NCBI RefSeq assembly: GCF_000798815.1
Contig: NZ_JTLD01000031.1
Location: 56,698 to 120,697 of the forward strand
Length of the DNA: 64,000 nucleotides
Reading direction: 5' to 3'
From: Alistipes sp. ZOR0009
Lineage (GTDB): Bacteria > Bacteroidota > Bacteroidia > Bacteroidales > ZOR0009
In this document: one piece after another, positions 8,494-17,282 of the stretch
How the letters are laid out: each line of letters starts with the position of its first letter
Numbering within the stretch: position 1 is the first letter of the stretch
Translations under genes and position numbers: made by a program
Notes under the pieces: model-generated
The model's input: the letters and a program-made list of their open reading frames with translations, nothing else
What the model was told of the DNA's origin: nothing
Databases searched by the model: none

Positions 8494-9954
8494 ATGGAGT
8501 TTACTTTTAATAACCTTTTACTTATTGGATCTGGACTGCTTGTTTTTAGCGTCTTTTTAAGCAAAACAACAAAGTATGGAATACCTGTTGTTGTGCTATT
8601 TATGGTTGTTGGCATGTTGGCAGGTATCGATGGCCCTGGCGGAATTAACTTCTATAATATTCAGATTTCAAAATTCATTGGAACCTTTGCGTTAATACTT
8701 ATCCTTTTTTCGGGTGGTTTGGACACCCGCTACACCGACATTAAGCCCATCGTAAAGCGGGGTATTGTACTCTCTACGCTGGGGGTGGCTATTACCGCCG
8801 TACTTACGGGTATTTTTATCACCTACACCACCGTGCTAACCATGAAGGAAGGGTTGCTGCTTGGTGCAATCATCTCCTCAACCGACGCTGCCGCTGTATT
8901 TACCATACTGCGTTCTAAAAGCATGGGGTTAAAGAATAATATTCGTCCGTTGCTCGAGTTCGAGAGCGGCAGTAACGATCCGATGGCCTACCTGCTTACC
9001 ATAACCATGATTATGCTGATAAAAAATCCCGACAGCAGCGTGTTCGGATATGTGTGGTTCTTTATAAAGCAGTTTGCTATTGGTGGCGCTGTTGGTGTGG
9101 CAATGGGATACGCCATAACGCGTATAATGAACCGCATCAGCCTAAACTTTGACGGTTTGTATGCTGTACTACTTCTTGGGTTGGCCATTCTTTCCTTCTC
9201 GTTGGCCGATTTTTTAGGTGGAAATGGATTTCTTTCGGTCTACCTAGCTGCAATAGTTCTTGGTAACAGCGATTTTATCCATAAGCGTAGCCTCACCAAG
9301 CATTTCGATGCGCAGGCTTGGATGGTGCAGATAATCATGTTCCTTACCCTGGGGCTGCTGGTTAACCCTTCCGAACTTGTTCCACTAATAGGAGTCGGAT
9401 TACTTTTCTCTGTTTTCATTATTCTGGTAGCACGCCCTATTGCGGTGCTAACCTGCCTTTGGGGTTCGAACTTTACTACCCGATCTAAGATTTTTATTTC
9501 GTGGGTTGGCCTGCGTGGGGCCGTTCCTATAATTCTTTCAATTTATGCACTCGAGGCTGGGGTCGAGAAGGGAAGGCTTATCTTCAACCTGGTCTTTTTC
9601 ATATCGCTCACCTCGGTGCTGGTTAAGGGAACAACGATTCCTGCTATCGCAAAATTTTTGAAGCTGAATGTGCCTATGGGAATAAGGAAAAAATCTACGC
9701 TGGATATCGAACTGGCCAATAAAATTAAGTCGATAGTGGTGGAACTAGATGTGGCTGCCGAGTACCACTGCGTAGGTAAAAACCTCGTCAACCTCGAGCT
9801 CCCTCATGGCATAACCATAACCATGCTTAACCGCAACGGGCACTTCTTGGTCCCCGACGGCTTTACAACCATTCAGGTGGGCGATAAGCTTACCATCCTT
9901 GCCGATTCGGTTACCACGCTAAAGGCGTTCCATAAAAAGATTGGGGTTGCTTAA
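8494..9954 (+). CDS. potassium/proton antiporter (CPA1 family, NhaP2/CvrA type)
   Basis: A 486-residue inner-membrane antiporter with about twelve hydrophobic segments over residues 5-390, including FSGGLDTRY, ISSTDAAAVFTIL and LEFESGSNDPMAY. The SSTDAAA and SGSNDP segments hold the conserved acidic transport residues of the CPA1 family. The last ~85 residues form a soluble TrkA-C-like domain (VELDVAAEYHCVGKNL through QVGDKLTILAD), as in potassium/proton antiporters that balance cytoplasmic K+. Monocistronic, with a bidirectional terminator downstream. Confidence 0.88.
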   Translation: MEFTFNNLLLIGSGLLVFSVFLSKTTKYGIPVVVLFMVVGMLAGIDGPGGINFYNIQISKFIGTFALILILFSGGLDTRYTDIKPIVKRGIVLSTLGVAITAVLTGIFITYTTVLTMKEGLLLGAIISSTDAAAVFTILRSKSMGLKNNIRPLLEFESGSNDPMAYLLTITMIMLIKNPDSSVFGYVWFFIKQFAIGGAVGVAMGYAITRIMNRISLNFDGLYAVLLLGLAILSFSLADFLGGNGFLSVYLAAIVLGNSDFIHKRSLTKHFDAQAWMVQIIMFLTLGLLVNPSELVPLIGVGLLFSVFIILVARPIAVLTCLWGSNFTTRSKIFISWVGLRGAVPIILSIYALEAGVEKGRLIFNLVFFISLTSVLVKGTTIPAIAKFLKLNVPMGIRKKSTLDIELANKIKSIVVELDVAAEYHCVGKNLVNLELPHGITITMLNRNGHFLVPDGFTTIQVGDKLTILADSVTTLKAFHKKIGVA

Positions 9955-9977
9955 CCAGATAACCCCGTTATAAGAAA

Positions 9978-10018
9978 GAAGGTGGCTACCCTAATACCAT
10001 TAGGGTGGCCACCTTTTC
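9978..10018. terminator. bidirectional terminator between convergent genes
   Basis: AAGGTGGC-ACCCTAAT and ATTAGGGT-GCCACCTT form a ~17-bp stem. It has T-rich sequence on the plus side and sits between the convergent antiporter and sugar-kinase genes, so it can serve both. Confidence 0.85.
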
Positions 10019-10065
10019 TATTACACAAAGGTTTCTTTCAACCTCTTTTAGGGGGCTTGCTGTGG

Positions 10066-11154
10066 CTACCTGTACGCTGCGGCTGCCTTTTTTACCACCT
10101 CGCACATTTGGGCGTACTGCGCCTCTATGCTGCTAAGTAGCTGGTATTGGGCAAGCGTACGTTGTAGGTTATGGTTGGCATCCTTTACCTTGTAGTAGTT
10201 GTCTCCGTCTATGTAGTCCATAAGGAATCGTAGCACCTGCTCGTAGGTAATGTACTTGGCCGAGAAGGCGAGGTACTCGATTTCTGTAGGGGTTAGGAAG
10301 CTGATGGTTTGCGAAAGGTAACCTTTGGCGTACGCTTCAAATATCTCCATGTTCATGGATACGTTCTCCAAGTTTGGATCATCCTCTAACCCGGTGTTGG
10401 TATACGAGCGGATGGCGTCTCCAAAGTCGTTTAGGCAGGTGCTGTTAAGAACCGTATCTAGGTCTATAACGCAAAGCACGTCGCCTTTTTGGTCGAATAG
10501 GATGTTGTTAATCTTGGTATCGTTGTGCGTTACGCGGGTAGGGATTGTTCCGTTTTCTACCAGCTCCCAAAACTTAAGCATCTCCTCGCGGCGGCTTTCT
10601 ATCCAGCCAATCTCGGTGGCAACAGCGGCTTTACGGCCTACTGGGTCTTTGGCAAGCACCTCGTCCCACTGCTTAAAGCGGTAGCGGATGTTGTGAAAGC
10701 CCGGAAGAATGTCGGCAAGCGGAGCCTTTAGGTCGGCAACCATCGACTGGAATAGCCCTATACCTTTACCGCCTTGGAATGCGAGCTCGGGCGTACGTGC
10801 TGCTTGGTAGGTAATGCTATCCTTAATAAATAGGCAGGCTGCCCAGTATTCGCCTTCCTCATCTTGGTAGTACAGCTTTCCGTCAACGGTAGGGGTAACG
10901 GTAAGCGCCTCCCTCATGGGGTCGCCACCTTTGGCTACCACCTTTGCCTTGATGTGGTCGCAAACAAGCGCGATGTTATTCATCATGGCAGGTACGTCGG
11001 TAAATATTTTGCGGTTCTTGCGTTGTAGAAGGTAGCTGTCGGTTCCGTCGGTATGTACTATAAAGGTATCGTTTATAAATCCTTCGCCTAGGGGTTTCAC
11101 TTCTGTTGGGGTTGCCCCAAATTGAAACTGGCGGCAAATAGAAAGTAGTTCCAT
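10066..11154 (-). CDS. NahK-like anomeric sugar kinase (aminoglycoside phosphotransferase fold)
   Basis: Probably phosphorylates an N-acetylhexosamine at C1 in the cytosol. Starting at MELLSICRQF gives 362 residues; an in-frame upstream ATG would add 17 residues without family similarity. Motifs recalled from bifidobacterial N-acetylhexosamine 1-kinase are present in order: GEGFINDTFIV (nucleotide loop), YLLQRKNRKIF, RVTHNDTKINNILFD (catalytic loop, HND) and VIDLDTV (metal-binding Asp), then LNDFGDAIR. It is divergent from a secreted GH31 enzyme resembling alpha-N-acetylgalactosaminidases, which supports GalNAc or GlcNAc as substrate. Other APH-fold kinases remain possible. Confidence 0.72.
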   Translation of the reverse strand: MELLSICRQFQFGATPTEVKPLGEGFINDTFIVHTDGTDSYLLQRKNRKIFTDVPAMMNNIALVCDHIKAKVVAKGGDPMREALTVTPTVDGKLYYQDEEGEYWAACLFIKDSITYQAARTPELAFQGGKGIGLFQSMVADLKAPLADILPGFHNIRYRFKQWDEVLAKDPVGRKAAVATEIGWIESRREEMLKFWELVENGTIPTRVTHNDTKINNILFDQKGDVLCVIDLDTVLNSTCLNDFGDAIRSYTNTGLEDDPNLENVSMNMEIFEAYAKGYLSQTISFLTPTEIEYLAFSAKYITYEQVLRFLMDYIDGDNYYKVKDANHNLQRTLAQYQLLSSIEAQYAQMCEVVKKAAAAYR

Positions 11155-11401
11155 GTATTTCCTCTTTGTTTTTACGTGTGCGTTTAGGGGGGTAAATATA
11201 TTCAAAATATGGCGCCGAAATAGTTGGATGCCCTCAAATTTGCGCCTGTTTTATTAGTGTAATTTAAGAGTGTGTGTTTTAATAGGGGCTTTGCGGGTGT
11301 GAATATAAAATAGGCGAATTATAAGCGGCGTACTGGTAGGAGATATCCCTGTGCAAGTTTTGTACCTTATGGCATATTTTCTTTTGCTATCGTTATGTAA
11401 A

Positions 11402-11432
11402 GTTGTTCTTCTAATTTGTATGTATAAATTTG
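11402..11432 (+). promoter_or_regulatory. Bacteroides-type promoter of the GH31 gene
   Basis: GTTG at 11402-11405, a 19-bp spacer, and TAAATTTG at 11425-11432, which matches the TAnnTTTG -7 box. The predicted start of transcription lies about 15-20 bases before the GH31 ATG. The rest of the 300-bp divergent gap shows no other clear site. Confidence 0.55.
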
Positions 11433-11454
11433 AAAAAAAACTAAACGGCCACTT

Positions 11455-14400
11455 ATGAGAATACTAGCATTTATGGCTTTGATGGCAACCGCCTCCGTAG
11501 TTGCCGCTCAAAAGCTTCCTGATAAGGTATTTTGGAAGGAGACCTTCTCCGAAGGAAACCTTCCTAAAGGATGGAAGGCGGTTGCTCTTAACGACAGCAG
11601 CATCAGCTGGTTTGTAACCGACCAACCCTTCCCCGGATCGTACGGTAGAAACTACCAAGCACCCCCTATTGCCTCCAACAGCCGAGGATACCACCTCCAG
11701 TTTGCCCCTGCCGTTAAGGTAGACAAGCGCTACCGCAAGTGGAAGAAGGAGGGCAAGTACCCCAACGCCTACGTGCAGTCCGACGCTATCGACTGCTCTA
11801 AAAAGAAGTCGGTGGTGCTGAAGTTCCAGCAAAACTTCTACTGGAACGATAGGGATATGGACAAGGACGCGGGCCTTTTTGTGGGCGTCAGCAACAACGG
11901 TAAGGATTGGACCGAGTACGATGTACGCAACAACGTTCCTGCCGGCGAGGACTGCCTAAACCCCATGAACGTCGAAATCAACATAACCCGCACCGCTGCC
12001 AACCAAAAGAACGTATACCTCCGCTTCTCGTGGCGAGGGTTGTACCATTGGTACTGGATGGTCGACGATGTGGAGCTTACCGAAGCCTTTGACGCCGACA
12101 TCCTCGCCTACAACCTCGACTCGCACAAGGAAACGGGCAACAAGTTCGGCGCTAACGACCAGCTGGTGTTTAAGGTGGTAAACCTAGGCTCTCAAAGCAT
12201 CACCAACAGCTTCGATTGCCAGCTCTTTGTCGACAACCGCGAGCCCATTAAGGTTACCGTGCCTGCCAGCAAGAAGAAGCCCATTGGCATCATTGATACC
12301 GTTGCCGTACGCTTCCCCAACCTTAACCTAGCCGACATTGGTCTGCACAAGGTTAAGTTCGTAGCCCAGCTACCCGGCGATATGCGCACCTCCAACGACA
12401 CCATCAGCAAGATACTATACTCCGGCGCCTACGAGCTGGGCAAGGTTACCCGCTTCGAGCAGCGCAACGACTTCTTCGAGCTGGCCTGCAACCGGGCCAA
12501 GGTGCGCCTGCAGTTCCCCCGAAGCGATATCTTTAGGGTGATGATGGCCTACGATGGCGAGTTTACCGATCCTGCAGGAAAGGATATCGTTATCAACCTC
12601 CCCGAAAAGGCGGCTGCAGTGGCCCACTCCGATCAGGGCGACTACTACCTCTTTAAAACCGATAAGCTGGCTCTTCGTGCCTACAAGAACCCGCTTCGTT
12701 TGGCCCTATACCGCGCCGATAACGCCACCTTGGTGTGGGAGGAGCAGCGCGGAATGACCTACGGTCAGCAAACCGTTCAGTACCTTCGCCGCGGTACCAC
12801 CGAGTACTACTACGGCGGCGGGATGCAGAACGGCCGTTTCTCGCATCGCGACAAGACCATCAAAATGAACATCGACTACAACTGGGAGGATGGCGGCAAC
12901 CCTAACCCCGCGCCCTTCTTTATGAGCACCGCCGGATGGGGAGCCCTGCGCAACACCTACGCACCGGGCGAGTACACCTTCGGCGATACGGTTAAGCTCT
13001 CGCACGAGGAGCCCCGATTCGACTCCTACTTCTTTGTCGGCACCACGCTTAAGGATATCCTAAATAGCTACACCGATATTACCGGCAAACCCTTCCTTAT
13101 GCCCCGCTGGGGGCTGAGCATGGGCGACGCCAACTGCTACAACCGCGGCGCAAAGTCGGGCAAAACCGTTGGATCAACCTCCACGGGCCACTCTGGACTA
13201 ACGCCTAGCGTCATAGATATTATTGCCGATAAGTACATCGAGCATAACATGCCCCGAGGTTGGATTCTCCCCAACGATGGCTACGGATGCGGCTACACTC
13301 GCCTCGACTCGGTGGTTACCGAGCTCCACAAGCGCGGCTTTTACACCGGGCTGTGGACCGAAAGCGGCGTAGAGAAGATTGCTCGCGAGGTGGGCCAGTA
13401 CGGATCGCGCCTCTGCAAGCTCGATGTGGCTTGGGTAGGACCCGGATACAAGTTTGCCCTCGACGGCGCTAAGGCCGCCTACGAAGGAATAGAGAAAAAT
13501 AGCAATGCCCGCGGATTTGTGTGGATGGTATGTGGTTGGGCGGGCTCTCACCGTAACGCAGTTCTTTGGACTGGAGACCAGTCCGGAACCTGGGATTACA
13601 TTCGTTGGCACATCCCAACGGTAATCGGATCCGGACTTTCGGCCCAGAACTGCGCTACCGGTGATATCGACGGCATTTTTGGCGGTAGCGACTCCACCTT
13701 TACCCGCGACCTGCAGTGGAAATGCTTTACGCCTGCCTTTATGTCCATGTCCGGATGGGCATCTAACAACAAGAACGGCGTAGTCGACAAGCAGCCTTGG
13801 CTTTTTGGCGAGCCTTTCACCTCCATCAACCGCAAGTACCTTATGCTTAAGCAGCGCCTTACGCCATACATGTACACCCACTGTGCCGAGGCCAACAAAA
13901 CTGGCGTACCCGCCGTGCGCGCCCTCGTACTCGAGTACCCCAACGACCCCAACACCTGGGGCGAGGAGACAACCCGCTACGAGTTCCTCCTAGGTAAGGA
14001 TATTCTGGTAGCACCCGTATTTAAATCGGAGGATAAGCGCGATGGCATCTACCTACCTCAAGGTACGTGGATCGACTTTTGGGATGGCAAGCCCTACAGC
14101 GGCGGCACCACCCTCAACGGCTACGCCGCTCCGCTCGATAAGCTGCCCCTGTTTGTACGCTCGGGCGCCATCATCCCCATGTACCAGCAGATGATGTTCG
14201 ACGCGCAACGTCCAGCCGACACGCTCACCCTTCGAATCTTCCCTAACGGAGCTTCGTCGTACAACCTTTACGAAGACGACGGCCTAACCCGCGATCACCG
14301 TGTGGGCAAGTTTGCCACCACCAAGTTTGATGCGGTTGCCGGCAGCAGCTCCTCGCTCGATGTTACCGTAAACCCCGTGGTGGGCACCTACAACGGAATG

Positions 14401-14616
14401 TACGCCGCACGAGCCTACATCCTCGAGGTGGTTACCGCCGCTACCCCCAAGCAGGTAGCCGTTAACGGCAAAAAGCTGGCAAAGGTGCGCACCCTTGCCG
14501 ACTTCGAGCGCTGCAACGAGGGCTGGTTCTACGACACCTGCTTTATGGGCGGTGCCGTAAGGGTTAAAACGGCCAAAGTTTCTACTGCCGCTACCACCGC
14601 CATCAGCCTTAAGTAG
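11455..14616 (+). CDS. secreted GH31 glycoside hydrolase, alpha-N-acetylgalactosaminidase type
   Basis: A 1053-residue exported enzyme (signal peptide MRILAFMALMATASVVAAQ). Residues ~20-215 look like a jelly-roll adhesion/anchor domain, ~220-330 like an Ig/CARDB-type spacer, and the GH31 N-sandwich, TIM barrel and C-terminal sheets follow. In place of the WxDMNE nucleophile motif of common GH31 glucosidases it has CKLDVAWVGPGY with Asp657, and WTGDQSGTW with Asp708 as the acid/base. GSGLSAQNCATGDIDGIFGG follows. This pattern and spacing resemble the GH31 alpha-N-acetylgalactosaminidases. With the divergent NahK-like kinase it suggests GalNAc release from mucin O-glycans. The gene is visibly more GC-rich than most of the window. 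Confidence 0.82.
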   Translation: MRILAFMALMATASVVAAQKLPDKVFWKETFSEGNLPKGWKAVALNDSSISWFVTDQPFPGSYGRNYQAPPIASNSRGYHLQFAPAVKVDKRYRKWKKEGKYPNAYVQSDAIDCSKKKSVVLKFQQNFYWNDRDMDKDAGLFVGVSNNGKDWTEYDVRNNVPAGEDCLNPMNVEINITRTAANQKNVYLRFSWRGLYHWYWMVDDVELTEAFDADILAYNLDSHKETGNKFGANDQLVFKVVNLGSQSITNSFDCQLFVDNREPIKVTVPASKKKPIGIIDTVAVRFPNLNLADIGLHKVKFVAQLPGDMRTSNDTISKILYSGAYELGKVTRFEQRNDFFELACNRAKVRLQFPRSDIFRVMMAYDGEFTDPAGKDIVINLPEKAAAVAHSDQGDYYLFKTDKLALRAYKNPLRLALYRADNATLVWEEQRGMTYGQQTVQYLRRGTTEYYYGGGMQNGRFSHRDKTIKMNIDYNWEDGGNPNPAPFFMSTAGWGALRNTYAPGEYTFGDTVKLSHEEPRFDSYFFVGTTLKDILNSYTDITGKPFLMPRWGLSMGDANCYNRGAKSGKTVGSTSTGHSGLTPSVIDIIADKYIEHNMPRGWILPNDGYGCGYTRLDSVVTELHKRGFYTGLWTESGVEKIAREVGQYGSRLCKLDVAWVGPGYKFALDGAKAAYEGIEKNSNARGFVWMVCGWAGSHRNAVLWTGDQSGTWDYIRWHIPTVIGSGLSAQNCATGDIDGIFGGSDSTFTRDLQWKCFTPAFMSMSGWASNNKNGVVDKQPWLFGEPFTSINRKYLMLKQRLTPYMYTHCAEANKTGVPAVRALVLEYPNDPNTWGEETTRYEFLLGKDILVAPVFKSEDKRDGIYLPQGTWIDFWDGKPYSGGTTLNGYAAPLDKLPLFVRSGAIIPMYQQMMFDAQRPADTLTLRIFPNGASSYNLYEDDGLTRDHRVGKFATTKFDAVAGSSSSLDVTVNPVVGTYNGMYAARAYILEVVTAATPKQVAVNGKKLAKVRTLADFERCNEGWFYDTCFMGGAVRVKTAKVSTAATTAISLK

Positions 14617-14654
14617 GGCTAACGGCGCAGCCGCGTGGCGCAGCTTACCATACT

Positions 14655-14689
14655 GGCGATGCTGGGGGCAACCCCGGCATCGCCTTTTT
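14655..14689 (+). terminator. rho-independent terminator of the GH31 gene
   Basis: GGCGATGC with GGCATCGCC, an inner GGGG/CCCC pair, and a following TTTTTA, about 40 bases after the stop codon. Confidence 0.9.
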
Positions 14690-14744
14690 ATGTTGATGGC
14701 GCACACCTGCAAGCTGCGCGCCTGTAGCTGGTAGTAGTCGTGGC

Positions 14745-15311
14745 ACAGTAGGCTTTATTGGAGGTAGAATTAGCTTTAGCGTAGGCAGAATCCGTTAACA
14801 CTACTCTATAGTGAGCAGTAGCGTCGGCAGAGTACGCAATGGAGAGTTTGGAGTAAGCTTTAGCGAAGGTAGAATTAGCTTTAGCGTCGGCAGAATGCGT
14901 TAACACTACTCTGTAGTAAGCAATCGCGTCGGCAGAGTAAGCGTTGGAGAGTTTGGAGTAAGCCTTAGCGAAGGTAGAATTAGCTTTAGCGTCGGCAGAA
15001 TACGTTAACACTACTCTGTAGTAGGCAATAGTGGCGGCAGAGTAAGCGTTGGAGAGTTTAGAGTAAGCTTTAGCGGAGGTAGAATTAGCTTTAGCGTCGG
15101 CAGAATACGTTAACACTACTCTGTAGTAAGCAATCGCGTCGGCAGAGTAGGCTTTGGAGAATTTATAGTAAGCTTTAGCGAAGGTAGAATTAGCTTTAGC
15201 GTTGGCAGAATACGTTAACACTACTCTATAGTAAGCCTTGGTGAAGGTAGAAACCGTTAACAAAAGTGTGGAGTACGCTTTGGGGGAAGCCGAATCCGTT
15301 AACAAAGGCAG
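14745..15311. repeat. higher-order tandem repeat: 105-bp units built of five 21-bp subunits
   Basis: The segment AGAATTAGCTTTAGCG occurs at 14766, 14871, 14976, 15081 and 15186, exactly 105 bp apart each time. Each 105-bp unit divides into five related 21-bp subunits, one carrying GTTAACACTACTCT, and about 27 subunits can be counted; the right end is degenerate. The minus strand is open throughout (14688-15392, 234 codons) and reads as heptads such as AKAYSKL, SNAYSAD and VLTYSAD. That frame starts inside a terminator-like hairpin and has no signal peptide or domain, so I treat the stretch as a DNA repeat, with coding potential not excluded. It fills the gap between convergent GH31 and ABC permease genes. 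Confidence 0.92.
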
Positions 15312-15358
15312 GTAGCTGGCGGTGGCAGGGCAGGAGTGCCGAGTGGCGCCCAAAGCGA

Positions 15359-15390
15359 AAGGGGCATGAATCCCTTCATACCCCTTCATC
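15359..15390 (-). terminator. probable terminator of the ABC transporter operon
   Basis: AAGGGGCATGAA and TTCATACCCCTT pair around TCCC with one wobble position. On the minus strand the hairpin, 33 bases past the permease stop codon, is followed by TTTCGCTTT, a weak T tract. Confidence 0.55.
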
Positions 15391-15422
15391 ATGGTAACTA
15401 AAAGTATATATAGTATATAGTA

Positions 15423-16217
15423 TTAAGCGGCTGCTCTCTTATGGCACGTTCTGTACCACGCTACAACCATGAAAACAAAGAAGTAGCTGCTTACTACAAC
15501 AATTTCCTTTAGGGTAAACATCGACGTGTGCTTTGCAATGGTCTCTATGTATGCGCTGCCGCTGGTCATCGGGTAAAAGGTCGGAATCAGGTAGGCATAC
15601 TCCCACGAGGCCACAATAATGGTGATGATGAAGAGCCCAATCCCCACACCTATCGACTTTACCTGGTTCTTTACTTCAAACGATACGTAGTAGTAGATGG
15701 ATAGGATGCCCATGGTGCAAGCTAGCACCTTAAACATAAGCGCTGCGGCCACCTTCCACGGTATGTTGGCTACCAAAAAGCCAAGATCGGGCTTAATGAT
15801 TGATAGCGTAACGCCCAAGCCAAGGGTTAGTATCATGGTAAGCACCACCGCCGATACGTTTAGCAGCAGCAGCATGGCAAACTTGCTCCAAAATACCACA
15901 TGCTTGCTGTAGGGTAGGGTGTAGGTTATACGCCAGGCCGAGTTCTTATGCTCTAGGTTGAGCAGCTGGCTGGCTAGCAGTATAAGGTACATGGGCAGAA
16001 ACACCATCGACGCGCTGGCCCACACGCGGGTCACCATCGGTATCCACGGGTCCGTCTTGGCGGGTAGCATATCGTGTCCTTTAAAGAAGTAGGCCAGCAG
16101 GTAAATCCCAATAATAAAGAATGGACCGGCGTAGGTTAGCCAGTAGGCGGCCGTTCCCTTTGCCTTTATGGTTTCGCCCTTAAATGCGGCGGTAAATTGC
16201 TCTAGTGCGGTTTTCAT
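15423..16217 (-). CDS. ABC-2 type transporter permease
   Basis: A 264-residue membrane protein with six hydrophobic segments and the layout of the lantibiotic-immunity/bacitracin-type ABC-2 permeases: a first helix near 28-45, LLASQLLNLEHKNSAWR between helices 2 and 3, and a last helix near 240-258. It follows the ATP-binding gene by 18 bases on the same strand, so the pair forms one exporter. The divergent LytS/LytTR system and intervening LytTR-like boxes suggest it is induced by an envelope signal. The substrate is unknown; a peptide antibiotic or lipid is an inference. Confidence 0.8.
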   Translation of the reverse strand: MKTALEQFTAAFKGETIKAKGTAAYWLTYAGPFFIIGIYLLAYFFKGHDMLPAKTDPWIPMVTRVWASASMVFLPMYLILLASQLLNLEHKNSAWRITYTLPYSKHVVFWSKFAMLLLLNVSAVVLTMILTLGLGVTLSIIKPDLGFLVANIPWKVAAALMFKVLACTMGILSIYYYVSFEVKNQVKSIGVGIGLFIITIIVASWEYAYLIPTFYPMTSGSAYIETIAKHTSMFTLKEIVVVSSYFFVFMVVAWYRTCHKRAAA

Positions 16218-16235
16218 ATTCGTTATAGTTAGGGG

Positions 16236-17186
16236 TTATACGGATAGCTTTTGGAAGGAGTGCTCCTGCTGGTTGTCGGTATTCTCGAATAGCTTAATGT
16301 ACATTTCCTCTAGGGTTTGATGTTCCTTGTAGATGCCGTAAACCTCCACGTTGTGGCTTACTAGCAGCTGGTTTAGCAGGGCGATATCCTTGTCGGTGTT
16401 GTACTCCACGCCAATCTTTAGCGATCCGTTGCGTTGCAGCTGGTAGCTTTTCTTTAGCAGCTGCTCTACCTTGTCTATGGCGTCTACGGTAAACCAAACG
16501 CGCTTCTCTACGGCAATACGCTCGGTTAGCAGCTCCACCTTGCCCTCAAAAACGGTCTTCCCTCTATTTATTATGGAGATATGGGTGCACAGCTTTTCGA
16601 CCTCCGAGAGCAGATGGCTCGATACGAAGATCGTGGTGCCATACTGCTGGTTAATACGTACCAGCAGCTCGCGCACTTCGATAATGCCGTTGGGGTCTAG
16701 CCCGTTCGATGGTTCGTCAAGTACCAGCAGCTCGGGCTTAGGCATCATCGCCATGGCCAGAGCTAGGCGCTGCTTCATCCCTAACGAAAACTGCGAAACC
16801 TTTTGCTTGCCGGTGGTCGACAAACCAACCAGCTCGAGCGCCTCGGCAACCGACGCTTGGGGTAAACCGTGAGCTAAGCGGATAAGCTCGAGGTTCTTGG
16901 TTGCCGAAAGGTGCTCGTAGAAGGTTGGGCTATCTATCAGAGAGCCTATATTCGAGAGTATGGAGATCCTACTTTGCTGGTAGCGCTGGCCAAAGAGGGT
17001 TACGTCTCCCGCTTGCGGGTCGAGCAGCCCCATGGCAATTCGTATGGTGGTACTTTTTCCCGATCCGTTTGGCCCAAGAAAGCCGTAGATGCTCCCTCTT
17101 GGAATCTGAAGCGAGAAATCGTTCAGCACCTTTACCCCATTCGAGTAGGCGAAGGTTACATGGCTAAGTTCTACTATCGGTTTCAT
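16236..17186 (-). CDS. ABC transporter ATP-binding protein
   Basis: The 316-residue nucleotide-binding subunit of the exporter. Walker A is GPNGSGKST (residues 38-46), the signature is FSLGMKQRLALAMAM, Walker B is LLVLDEPSNGLDP, and the H-loop is VSSHLL. The ~90-residue C-terminal extension after the ATPase core is typical of the BcrA/CcmA-like group. It is the first gene of the minus-strand operon and is divergent from the histidine kinase gene. The 242-bp gap between them holds two pairs of LytTR-like boxes. Confidence 0.92.
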   Translation of the reverse strand: MKPIVELSHVTFAYSNGVKVLNDFSLQIPRGSIYGFLGPNGSGKSTTIRIAMGLLDPQAGDVTLFGQRYQQSRISILSNIGSLIDSPTFYEHLSATKNLELIRLAHGLPQASVAEALELVGLSTTGKQKVSQFSLGMKQRLALAMAMMPKPELLVLDEPSNGLDPNGIIEVRELLVRINQQYGTTIFVSSHLLSEVEKLCTHISIINRGKTVFEGKVELLTERIAVEKRVWFTVDAIDKVEQLLKKSYQLQRNGSLKIGVEYNTDKDIALLNQLLVSHNVEVYGIYKEHQTLEEMYIKLFENTDNQQEHSFQKLSV

Positions 17187-17282
17187 ATTTATCGCTATTA
17201 GTTGATGTTGTTGCGAGGGCGTATGTTGGCCCTATCGCGGTACAAACATCCGAAGTCTCGTCACCTTTGTCAACTTTATTCG

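Noticed and set aside
14745..15311. Possible CRISPR array
   Set aside because: Repeats are contiguous 21-bp subunits without unique spacers, and no cas genes are present.
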